Source: Lachnospiraceae bacterium UBA3632
GTDB taxonomy: Bacteria; Bacillota; Clostridia; Lachnospirales; Lachnospiraceae
Direction of reading: 5' to 3'
NCBI GenBank assembly: GCA_002373975.1
Contig: DFKZ01000030.1
Coordinates: 1 to 64,000 of the forward strand
Length of the DNA: 64,000 nt
Of this stretch, positions 25,684 through 33,254 are shown one piece after another (position 1 is the first letter of the stretch; every line of letters begins with the position of its first letter). The notes under the pieces are model-generated. The model ran no database searches. It was not told where the DNA came from and was given only the letters and a program-made list of their open reading frames with translations. A program made the translations under genes and the position numbers.

Positions 25684-27741
25684 TCATTCAAGTTTAAACT
25701 TGTTTACTATATCGATAAGGTTGTAGGCAGTCTTCTGCTGCTCCTGAGCCATATTTGCAACACTTTCCACCGCACCTGAAACATTATTAACGGAATCAGT
25801 GATCTCAGCGGATTTACTTGAAGTATCCTGTGTCGATTCTGCTATGCTTGCAACCGCTTCGTTTACTTCATTCATGGAGTTTCTGATCATCTCAGTCATC
25901 TCTTCGATCTGGGCGGCAAGCTTGCCAAAGAGCGCTGCATCTTCTCCGTACTGGTGGCCGACATCAACAAAGTTGTCATAGTCGGGGGTAACCGTTTCGG
26001 TTACGAAGGTGAGCAGCTTATTTGAGCCCTCCGCCATATCCATAAATGCATTCTGGATCTCGTTGGTCGTTCCTTTGATCTTTTCTACAGCACTTGCCGT
26101 CTCTGATGCCAGTTTATTGATCTCGGTAGCAACAACCGCAAATCCTCTTCCTGCTTCGCCTGCTCTTGCGGCTTCTATCGAGGCGTTAAGCGACAGAAGG
26201 TTTATCTGCTCTGCAATCTCTGAAATTGTGGAAGCAAGTGTATCTATCTCATTAACAACCGCTGCTTTCTCATTTGCCCTCTGAAGATCTTCTCTCCTGA
26301 GTTCAGCTATGGCGATAGCCTCATCATGAGCTTTGCTGCTCTTTTCCTGGATTTCCTTGGCGCGTTTTGTGATACGGTCGACTTCCTTCTTAGTGGTGAC
26401 GGTTTCTTCCGCAAGACCTCTGACGGATTCGTTCACATCCGTTACGGATGCACTTACCTCTTCAGTAGCTGCACCTGTCATCATCATGGCATCGTTAACG
26501 ACTTCCATGTTTGAGCGGATCTTTTCAAACTCTGCGTTGAGTTCCTCAGACATAGCACCGAGAGTAGTTGACACTTCGTTTACATCATATGATTCCTTGG
26601 CAATGCCCTGTATAATGGTTTTGTTTGCGGAATACATATCGTTAAGTGCTGTACTTACCCTGCCAACCTCGTCCTTTGATCTGACATCGAGCTGCGGAAT
26701 CGTGAAATCTCCGGAGGCAAGCTCTCCCGCAAATACCGATACCTTGCCAAGCTGTTTTGTGATAGCGCTGACGATAAAGAATATAACCAGTGCGCCGACT
26801 ATAAGTGCCACAACAAGGATGATGATCATTATATTGAACATTTTGTTGACGTTTTCCAGGAGTTCCTTATCATCGATCTGGAGCATAAGCTTCCAGTCTA
26901 CCTCCGGGAGTGTGGAGTAAAATACATCATATTTAACGCCGTCGTCCGTATATGAACTCTCACCGTTATTGTTTGCAAGCACTGCATTTCCCAGCGCAGC
27001 CAATGATGCATTGGGGTCTTCAAGAATGTTATCACCGTTTTCCGATTTTGATGTGTCCTTGTGATAGAGATACACACCGCTCGAAGTTGTGAGCATAGCC
27101 GAACCGGTATTTCCCATGGTGATATTTCCTACAGTCTCTTCTATAGTTCCGAGCTGTATATCAACCGTAACGCAGCCTATATAGACCTTGTTTTCATCAA
27201 AAATGGGTGCGGAGCATGTGGCCATGACCGTAGCGGATACCGGATCGTAATAAGGATCGGTGATCTGAGCCTCACCAAATCCAAGCTTTGTCGCATTAAT
27301 ATAGTACTCCTCCCCAAAATAGTCATAATCTTCATTACTGTAATCCATGGTAAGAACGATCTCGTTGCCGTCCCTGTAGTAATAAGGACCAAAATACTTT
27401 AGGGACGGATCATACTTGTATGGTTCAAACCATAGTCCTGACCCGGATATCATATCATTACTCTCAATGATGCGTGTAAGCATCAGTTCGTAAGTACTCT
27501 GATCGGCCGCAGTATAAGTTGACGATACGGCACTGGCAATATCAAGCGCAGTATAGCGGACGACATCAAGAGCTCCGTCCATTTCGTTAATAACCGATTC
27601 GAGCTTCCCGTCAGCAACGTCCTTAGCCTGTTCCGTAATGATCTTTCTGCTTTGCTGTAGGCTGAATAGAGCCATAAACATTAAAACCAGCGCAAACAGA
27701 GGCAAAAGTGTAACCAACATTTTTGTCTTTATGCTTCTCAA
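25684..27741 (-). CDS. methyl-accepting chemotaxis protein with double Cache sensor
   Basis: 685 aa transmembrane chemoreceptor. TM1 about 8-26, an extracellular dCache-type sensor (about 40-290; YKYDPSLKYFGPYYYRDG and ITDPYYDPVSATVMATCSAP are typical), TM2 about 297-322, HAMP, then the signalling hairpin with LSLNASIEAARAGEAGRGFA and VVATEINKLASE. dCache domains usually bind amino acids or other small ligands. Start is TTG: AGGAGGG is 7 nt upstream. No che genes are nearby, so it works with a chemotaxis core elsewhere. Confidence 0.93.
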   Translation of the reverse strand: MRSIKTKMLVTLLPLFALVLMFMALFSLQQSRKIITEQAKDVADGKLESVINEMDGALDVVRYTALDIASAVSSTYTAADQSTYELMLTRIIESNDMISGSGLWFEPYKYDPSLKYFGPYYYRDGNEIVLTMDYSNEDYDYFGEEYYINATKLGFGEAQITDPYYDPVSATVMATCSAPIFDENKVYIGCVTVDIQLGTIEETVGNITMGNTGSAMLTTSSGVYLYHKDTSKSENGDNILEDPNASLAALGNAVLANNNGESSYTDDGVKYDVFYSTLPEVDWKLMLQIDDKELLENVNKMFNIMIIILVVALIVGALVIFFIVSAITKQLGKVSVFAGELASGDFTIPQLDVRSKDEVGRVSTALNDMYSANKTIIQGIAKESYDVNEVSTTLGAMSEELNAEFEKIRSNMEVVNDAMMMTGAATEEVSASVTDVNESVRGLAEETVTTKKEVDRITKRAKEIQEKSSKAHDEAIAIAELRREDLQRANEKAAVVNEIDTLASTISEIAEQINLLSLNASIEAARAGEAGRGFAVVATEINKLASETASAVEKIKGTTNEIQNAFMDMAEGSNKLLTFVTETVTPDYDNFVDVGHQYGEDAALFGKLAAQIEEMTEMIRNSMNEVNEAVASIAESTQDTSSKSAEITDSVNNVSGAVESVANMAQEQQKTAYNLIDIVNKFKLE

Positions 27742-27980
27742 ATATGTGCCCTCCTATTAAACAATAACCACGAGTTGTATTATGTATTATACTTTAGTGG
27801 AGGGTAAATTGTCTATATAATTATCCATATTTATATAGTTATTTTTGACAAAAGAACAGGCACAGATAATCTTATAGAATTTTCTGACGATTTACTGCCG
27901 TATCCTTTTTTATACTTGTTTTTCTTTTCTTTATCTGTGTTTTAAGCTATAATATTCCTACCTCAGAAAGGAGGATGACT

Positions 27981-29111
27981 ATGCCGAATTTATCTATTGT
28001 TATACGGCCCGAAGTAAGCAATATTATAATCCTGGTATTCCTCATAATCTATTCATCCTACTGTCAACGGAAGCAGGGAAAAAGAAGCCTTACTTTTAAC
28101 ACTTTCGCATTTTGCTCTATCGGCCACAATCTTTTTGCCATTATTACCGAATATACCGTCAATTCCGAAACTGTCAACCCGATAGTCAACGACGCCTGTC
28201 ACATCATATTTTTCGTTTTCTCGGTCGGTTTTACCTACACATTTTTCAGATATATTATGCTAAACATCCTGCCCAGGAGAAAAGCGCGGCCGATCCTTAT
28301 AATATCGGGAGTCCTATTCGTACTTTGTGTAGTATCGATGTTCATCTTTCACATTTCTTACCTGCAGGGTAACGGTACGAAATACAGCGCCGGCACAGGC
28401 CCTACGATCTGCTTTGCCACGGGACTCATTATGTTTTTAATTTCGGATATAGTGATCATCATCAACCGAAAGAAGCTTGATGCTAATGTTCTGGTGACAC
28501 TTCTTCCTTTGTCGATAATATGCATTATTCTTCTGATCGTTCAGATTCTGGTGCCGGAATTCTTGATAACGGGAAGCGTTTTAACCATCGGCAGCCTTGG
28601 TGTATTTTTCGCGATCGAAAATCCTGTCGTAAAGTTCGAAAACAGAGCAATGATCGATTTCAGCACGGGAGTGAAGAACAGAAACTGTTACGAGAGGGAT
28701 CTTGAAAAGTATTCCGAAAAGCATAATGCCGGCGAGATTTCGGCAATCATTTGTGATATCAACAATTTAAAAGAGACTAACGATAATTATGGTCATCTGG
28801 AGGGGGATATTCTGATATGGCTCACAAGCAAAGAAATCCGGCGGTTGGCTACTCACGCTAAGGGAATTTACCGGTTTGGCGGAGACGAATTTATCCTACT
28901 ATATAAAGATTGCAAAAAAGAGAATTTTGAATCCGATGCTTCGGCACTTCAAGAATGTCTTAGATCATACAACGACCGCAGGCTTCACAATCCGCTTTCC
29001 GTTGCTGTCGGATCTGCCTGGGTTAATCCGGATGAATCGATCCGCGAAGTGGTAATGCGCGCAGACATGAATATGTATCAGATCAAAAAAGAAATGAAGG
29101 GACAGGCCTGA
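27981..29111 (+). CDS. membrane diguanylate cyclase (7TM-type sensor, GGDEF)
   Basis: 376 aa. N-terminal half has about seven hydrophobic segments (from IIILVFLIIYSS to SVLTIGSLGVFFAIE); the C-terminal half is a GGDEF domain with intact RFGGDEFILLYKD and the upstream DINNLKETNDNYGHLEGD. It should make cyclic di-GMP at the membrane. ATGs occur at 27975 and 27981; AAAGGAGG abuts the first, so the second is used. A TATAAT lies about 30 nt upstream (near 27950). The stop codon falls inside the terminator loop. Confidence 0.88.
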   Translation: MPNLSIVIRPEVSNIIILVFLIIYSSYCQRKQGKRSLTFNTFAFCSIGHNLFAIITEYTVNSETVNPIVNDACHIIFFVFSVGFTYTFFRYIMLNILPRRKARPILIISGVLFVLCVVSMFIFHISYLQGNGTKYSAGTGPTICFATGLIMFLISDIVIIINRKKLDANVLVTLLPLSIICIILLIVQILVPEFLITGSVLTIGSLGVFFAIENPVVKFENRAMIDFSTGVKNRNCYERDLEKYSEKHNAGEISAIICDINNLKETNDNYGHLEGDILIWLTSKEIRRLATHAKGIYRFGGDEFILLYKDCKKENFESDASALQECLRSYNDRRLHNPLSVAVGSAWVNPDESIREVVMRADMNMYQIKKEMKGQA

Positions 29112-29125
29112 TACCTGTCCCTTTT
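29099..29125. terminator. terminator at the end of the 7TM-GGDEF gene
   Basis: GGGACAGG (29099-29106), 7-nt loop containing the stop codon, CCTGTCCC (29114-29121), then TTTTATTAT. It also lies just beyond the stop of the convergent SDR gene, so it may serve both. Confidence 0.8.
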
Positions 29126-29129
29126 ATTA

Positions 29130-29888
29130 TCAGTCCAATGATCCGAGATATTTTGGAACATCAGACTCCGCATATTTTACCGCTTCCTCCAGACTCATGC
29201 CATGGAAAAGGCCTGCCGCAAAATCACGGCCCGATTTTTTATCGTCCACAAACGCTCCTACCACCACTCCGGGCAATGAACTCTCGGGAGCATTGGGAGC
29301 ATTCGGTCCGCCAAGATCGGTCCTGCACCAGCCGGGATCAGTGATATTGATCATAACATCAGTCCCGTCATAAACGTTTGCAAGATCCATGGTGACTTTG
29401 TCAAGAGCTGCTTTACTTGCCGAATATCCGGCCTGTTCCGGCTCCCGTCTTATTCCGCTCGTAGTATTGATGATCCTGCCAAATCCCTTTTCAGCCATCT
29501 TGGGTAGAAAGTGATAGCATATCATCATTGGTGCGATAGTGTTTATCAAAAAGCTCTGCTCATAATCCGACACAGGAGTCTTTAAGTAATCTGTTCTGTA
29601 CGCAACCTGCACTCCGGCATTGTTAAACACGATATCAACCGGAGTCCCTTTCTTGTCGATCTCGTCCAGCATCTGCTTTACTTCGTCAGGTTTTGACAGT
29701 TCCGCGCCTACCGCGTATGCTTCGACTCCGAGAGCGGTTACCTCTTTTAATGTAGCCTCACAGTTTTCAGCTTTTCTGCCCTGTAATATAAGATTGCATC
29801 CCCTCTTTGCCATGAAAAGAGCAACCCCTTTGCCGATTCCTCTGGATGCACCTGTGATCAGTGCCCAGCGTCCTTTTACATCTACCAT
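29130..29888 (-). CDS. short-chain dehydrogenase/reductase (SDR)
   Basis: 252 aa classical SDR. Cofactor motif TGASRGIGKG near residue 15, NNAG at VFNNAGVQVAY, catalytic Ser in INTTSGI and the YxxxK pair in YSASKAALDK. NADP preference is suggested by the SRG loop and following basic residues but not proven. The frame opens at 29900, but GGAGG overlaps that ATG; the ATG at 29888, 5 nt after GGAGG, fits better. Substrate unknown. Confidence 0.87.
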   Translation of the reverse strand: MVDVKGRWALITGASRGIGKGVALFMAKRGCNLILQGRKAENCEATLKEVTALGVEAYAVGAELSKPDEVKQMLDEIDKKGTPVDIVFNNAGVQVAYRTDYLKTPVSDYEQSFLINTIAPMMICYHFLPKMAEKGFGRIINTTSGIRREPEQAGYSASKAALDKVTMDLANVYDGTDVMINITDPGWCRTDLGGPNAPNAPESSLPGVVVGAFVDDKKSGRDFAAGLFHGMSLEEAVKYAESDVPKYLGSLD

Positions 29889-30130
29889 ATTATCCTCCAT
29901 TCCGTTTATAAATCTGTGTTTGCAGGTTAGCTTGATTGTACCTTTTTGTTATTCCGTTTTCTTCTTATTTTTTGACCGGTTAATGATCGTTTTTTGAGCA
30001 ATCGTACTTTCCTTGATCGATTCGCTTTTTTCTCTTGAAATATCCCGGAATCTGCCCGAAAATGTAAATAAGATGATAATGATCGCTCGGAAGTGCTGGA
30101 AAGAAACTAAACACGAGGATTAAACAAAAA

Positions 30131-30982
30131 GTGGAAAGAATCACCCTTTTAAAATATTCAAATACCAATACTTATCTCGTGGAAGGAGATACGGGATCCG
30201 TACTGTTTGACACGGGATGGGCCGGGACTTTTCAGAATTTCTGCTCTGAACTGGGGCGTAACGGGAAGAAATTAAAGAACATCGAGTACATACTGATATC
30301 ACATTTCCATCCTGACCACTACGGTATTGCGCAGGAGATCGCCGATAAAGGGCCGGTCATCCTTGCAGCCGATGTTCAAAAGGATTATTTGCACGCGTCG
30401 GATCCTGTTTTTGAAAAGGATAAAAAGATTAAGTTTTATCCAATCCGGGACGATAAGGTCAGGATAATACCACTTGAGGAAAGCCGAAAGGTACTGTCAG
30501 AAATCGGTATCTCCGGAGAATTGTTATACACTCCCGGGCATTCCGATGACAGCATCTCGTTGTGGCTTGATAAGGGGGATCTGGTTGTCGGTGATCTGAA
30601 CCCTTTGTATGAACTGGAACTTCACAGGGGAACAGAAATAGAACAAAGCTGGAACAAGCTGATGGCACTTAATCCGAGGACAGTATATTACGGGCATGCA
30701 AAAACCGCAGTTTTAGGACAGCCCGACGATCAATATAGTTCGGATTACGCTTACCGGAAGGATATGGGTACAAAATCTGATAGTAACTCAGATTATTCAA
30801 AATGGTACAATCTTGTATCAGCTATTATGAAGTACATTGACAAGGGATGGACTCTGGACCGGATTGTGCGTAAAACCGGAGCTGACTTCGAATTTGTCGA
30901 AACTGTGACCAGAATGTATCTTACTCATACAAACGTCGGCGTTCAGGGAATCCTGGACAGGATAGAGATAAAGAATAAATAG
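30131..30982 (+). CDS. MBL-fold metallo-hydrolase
   Basis: 283 aa. The beta-lactamase-fold zinc motif is ISHFHPDHYG (HxHxDH), further ligands in LLYTPGHSDDSISLWL and LVVGDLNP, and a terminal YYGHAKT His. The start is GTG at 30131, with GAGG about 12 nt upstream. The C-terminal ~75 residues (KWYNLVSAIMKYIDKGWTLD and on) form a helical extension resembling winged-helix tails of some MBL hydrolases. Substrate unknown; lactamase activity is not implied. Confidence 0.82.
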   Translation: MERITLLKYSNTNTYLVEGDTGSVLFDTGWAGTFQNFCSELGRNGKKLKNIEYILISHFHPDHYGIAQEIADKGPVILAADVQKDYLHASDPVFEKDKKIKFYPIRDDKVRIIPLEESRKVLSEIGISGELLYTPGHSDDSISLWLDKGDLVVGDLNPLYELELHRGTEIEQSWNKLMALNPRTVYYGHAKTAVLGQPDDQYSSDYAYRKDMGTKSDSNSDYSKWYNLVSAIMKYIDKGWTLDRIVRKTGADFEFVETVTRMYLTHTNVGVQGILDRIEIKNK

Positions 30983-31003
30983 CAAAGGATCAGGTACACT
31001 AAA

Positions 31004-31477
31004 TTGGCTAAAGAAGAAAAAACAAATGTAATGAGAGTTCTCGATGGCAAAAAGATACCTTATACAAGCCATTCATATGAACCCGATGCCACTCTGACCG
31101 GCGAGGAGATTGCCGGCATTCTCGGCGAAGACCCGGACAAAGTGTTTAAAACACTGGTAACCCAGGGAAAATCCCACTCATATTACGTTTTTGTTGTTCC
31201 GGTCAAAGAAGAGCTTGACCTTAAGAAAGCAGCAAAAGCAGCCGGCGAAAAAGATGTTTCCATGATTAAGCAGAAAGAGCTGCTGCCCCTTACCGGGTAT
31301 GTTCATGGCGGCTGTTCTCCCATCGGAATGAAAAAGCAGTTTAAAACCTTTATACACGAGACTGCCCCGAATTATGAAAAGATATTTGTCAGTGCAGGAA
31401 AGGTCGGGATGCAGATCGAGCTTTTACCCGATGACCTGATAAAGACGGTGGGATGCACTATAGCTGATATAGTTTGA
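31004..31477 (+). CDS. ybaK: Cys-tRNA(Pro)/aminoacyl-tRNA deacylase, YbaK/EbsC family
   Basis: 157 aa trans-editing deacylase that removes mischarged amino acids from tRNA. The fold signatures KTLVTQGKSHSYYVFVVPV and LTGYVHGGCSPIGMKKQF match YbaK (KxL and GGxSPxG motifs). The start appears to be TTG (31004), with AAAGGATCAGG upstream. It follows the MBL gene by 21 nt, so they may share a transcript. Confidence 0.88.
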   Translation: MAKEEKTNVMRVLDGKKIPYTSHSYEPDATLTGEEIAGILGEDPDKVFKTLVTQGKSHSYYVFVVPVKEELDLKKAAKAAGEKDVSMIKQKELLPLTGYVHGGCSPIGMKKQFKTFIHETAPNYEKIFVSAGKVGMQIELLPDDLIKTVGCTIADIV

Positions 31478-31534
31478 TACAGGATATTATAATACTTCGA
31501 AAGGAAAAGATATGGGTGAAACGATGGTAATGGG

Positions 31535-31645
31535 AGACTGAGCTTCTCGGAGGAAGCAGAAGAAAAAGCAACGGATTTAAACAAAATTCATCTTCAAATG
31601 TTAATTATGGTTGATGGACTCTTTATTCATTCGGCAGTAAAATAA
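31535..31645 (+). pseudogene. short C-terminal remnant, possibly of a TetR-type regulator
   Basis: An open frame without its own start reads GRLSFSEEAEEKATDLNKIH followed by LQMLIMVDGLFIHSAVK and a stop. The amphipathic helix ending resembles the C-terminal ligand domain of TetR regulators. It sits between ybaK and the acyltransferase, has no helix-turn-helix upstream and is closed by a TGA at 31515. The family link is an inference from texture only. Confidence 0.35.
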
Positions 31646-31676
31646 TGTTAAAATTAATTGCAAAGGTGGGATAAGT

Positions 31677-32774
31677 ATGAGAAAACACTATATAGACAAC
31701 ATAAGATGGATTACGGTGGTAATCGTAGTTATTTATCATGTTTTTTACATGTACAATGTTGAAGGCGTGCTCGGAGGTGTTGGAAGGATCACGGATTTGG
31801 AGGTACAGTATTATGATATATTCCAGTACCTGGTTTATCCATGGTTTATGCCGATTCTTTTTCTTATTGCCGGAATAAGCTCAAAGATTTATCTGGACAG
31901 TCACACTGATAAGGAATTTGTAAGGACAAGAACCACAAAACTATTGGTGCCATCCACCATAGGTCTGTTCGTTTTCTGGTTCATTCAAGGATATATAAAC
32001 ATGCATATAGGGGAGGCGTTCTCTGATTTATCCGGAATGAATATACCAAAGCCCATTATCTATCTTATTATGGTGGCTTCGGGAATCGGTATCCTTTGGT
32101 TTGTTCATGTGCTTTGGATATTCAGTGTAATTCTGGTGCTTATTAAAAAGATAGAGAAAGGAAAGCTTTTAGAGATTGGTAAAAAGACTCCCTTATGGAT
32201 GATTCCTCTTTTCTTTTTCCCTATCTGGGGAGCGGGACAGATACTTAACACTCCCATAATCTCTGTTTACAGATTCGGTTTTTACTTTGTTTTCTTTATA
32301 CTTGGATACTTTGTCTTTTCACATGACGAAGTAATTGAAAAGCTTAAAAAATATACTGTTCCCGCAATAGTTTTGGGTGTACTTCTTTGTGTAAGCTTTT
32401 CCGTATATTTCTTTATAATAAAGGGAGGCTTAAATTACGCTGATGTTCCCGTTAACAGAGGACCGTGGTTTGCCGCATGTGCTTACTTTGGCTCACTGGC
32501 AATGCTTCTTGGAATGGCAAGGTTTGGTGATCATAACACAGGCTTTACCAGCTGGATGGCAAAGCATAGTTGGGGATTATATATGTTCCATTATCTCGGA
32601 ATATCGTCGGTTGGATACTTTATTGCAAAGGCAGGGTTATTGCCTCCCCCGGCCTGCTACGTTTTAAGCCTGCTTGCAGGTTTCCTGTTTGGCTACGGCT
32701 TATATGCGATCATTTCAAGAATTCCGTTCTTTAGGTGGGCAATACTTGGAATAAAAAAGAAAAAGGAGAAGTAA
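31677..32774 (+). CDS. acyltransferase 3 family membrane protein
   Basis: 365 aa, about ten hydrophobic segments. The N-terminal YIDNIRWITVVIVVIYHVFY has the Acyl_transf_3 pattern with an Arg and the catalytic-type His of the first helix; the DSHTDKEFVRTRTTKLLVP loop is also family-like. Members O-acetylate sugars, peptidoglycan or macrolides; the substrate is unknown. AAGGTGGG is upstream of the ATG. Its stop abuts the start of the following regulator, so the two are coupled. Confidence 0.85.
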   Translation: MRKHYIDNIRWITVVIVVIYHVFYMYNVEGVLGGVGRITDLEVQYYDIFQYLVYPWFMPILFLIAGISSKIYLDSHTDKEFVRTRTTKLLVPSTIGLFVFWFIQGYINMHIGEAFSDLSGMNIPKPIIYLIMVASGIGILWFVHVLWIFSVILVLIKKIEKGKLLEIGKKTPLWMIPLFFFPIWGAGQILNTPIISVYRFGFYFVFFILGYFVFSHDEVIEKLKKYTVPAIVLGVLLCVSFSVYFFIIKGGLNYADVPVNRGPWFAACAYFGSLAMLLGMARFGDHNTGFTSWMAKHSWGLYMFHYLGISSVGYFIAKAGLLPPPACYVLSLLAGFLFGYGLYAIISRIPFFRWAILGIKKKKEK

Positions 32775-33197
32775 ATGTTTAAAGACAACCTTGTACAAAT
32801 GCGTAAAGCACTTCAAATGACTCAGGAAGATATTGCGGAAAAGCTTGGTGTTACAAGGCAATCTGTTGCCAAGTGGGAGTCGGGAGAGACGGTTCCCGAT
32901 CTTGATAAATGTAAGCTTTTGGCGGATACCTTTGGGGTATCTTTGGACGATCTGGCAAACTATGAGTCTGACGAAAACTTTGGCCTGGGGGTGCCACCTA
33001 AAGGAAAGCATTTATTCGGTCTTGTTACGGTGGGAGAAAAAGGACAGATTGTTATCCCTGCCAAAGCAAGAAAGATATTCGATATTTCCCAGGGGGACAG
33101 GCTGCTGGTGCTCGGAGACGAAGGCCAAGGCCTTGCCATAGTAAAAGCAGATAGTTTTCTTTCCCTGGCGGGAAAGGTTAAAAAGTTGAGCTATTAA
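32775..33197 (+). CDS. XRE helix-turn-helix / AbrB-type dual DNA-binding regulator
   Basis: 140 aa. Residues 1-65 are a Cro/C1-type helix-turn-helix (MTQEDIAEKLGVTRQSVAKW). Residues 80-125 are an AbrB/MazE/SpoVT swapped-hairpin domain (GEKGQIVIPAKARKIFDIS and GDRLLVLGD). Two DNA-binding modules in one small protein suggest a dimer contacting two half-sites. AAAGGAG in the end of the upstream gene is its ribosome site, and ATG directly follows TAA, so it is made with the acyltransferase and may control it. Confidence 0.85.
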   Translation: MFKDNLVQMRKALQMTQEDIAEKLGVTRQSVAKWESGETVPDLDKCKLLADTFGVSLDDLANYESDENFGLGVPPKGKHLFGLVTVGEKGQIVIPAKARKIFDISQGDRLLVLGDEGQGLAIVKADSFLSLAGKVKKLSY

Positions 33198-33200
33198 AAA

Positions 33201-33223
33201 AGAGTCTCCCGGCGGGAGGCTCT
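33201..33223. terminator. terminator between XRE-AbrB and the chemoreceptor
   Basis: AGAGTCTCCC (33201-33210), loop GGC, GGGAGGCTCT then TTCTATT on plus; six A precede it, giving T on minus. It probably ends both convergent genes. Confidence 0.8.
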
Positions 33224-33254
33224 TTCTATTAAAGAACTATATTGACAGATCAAA

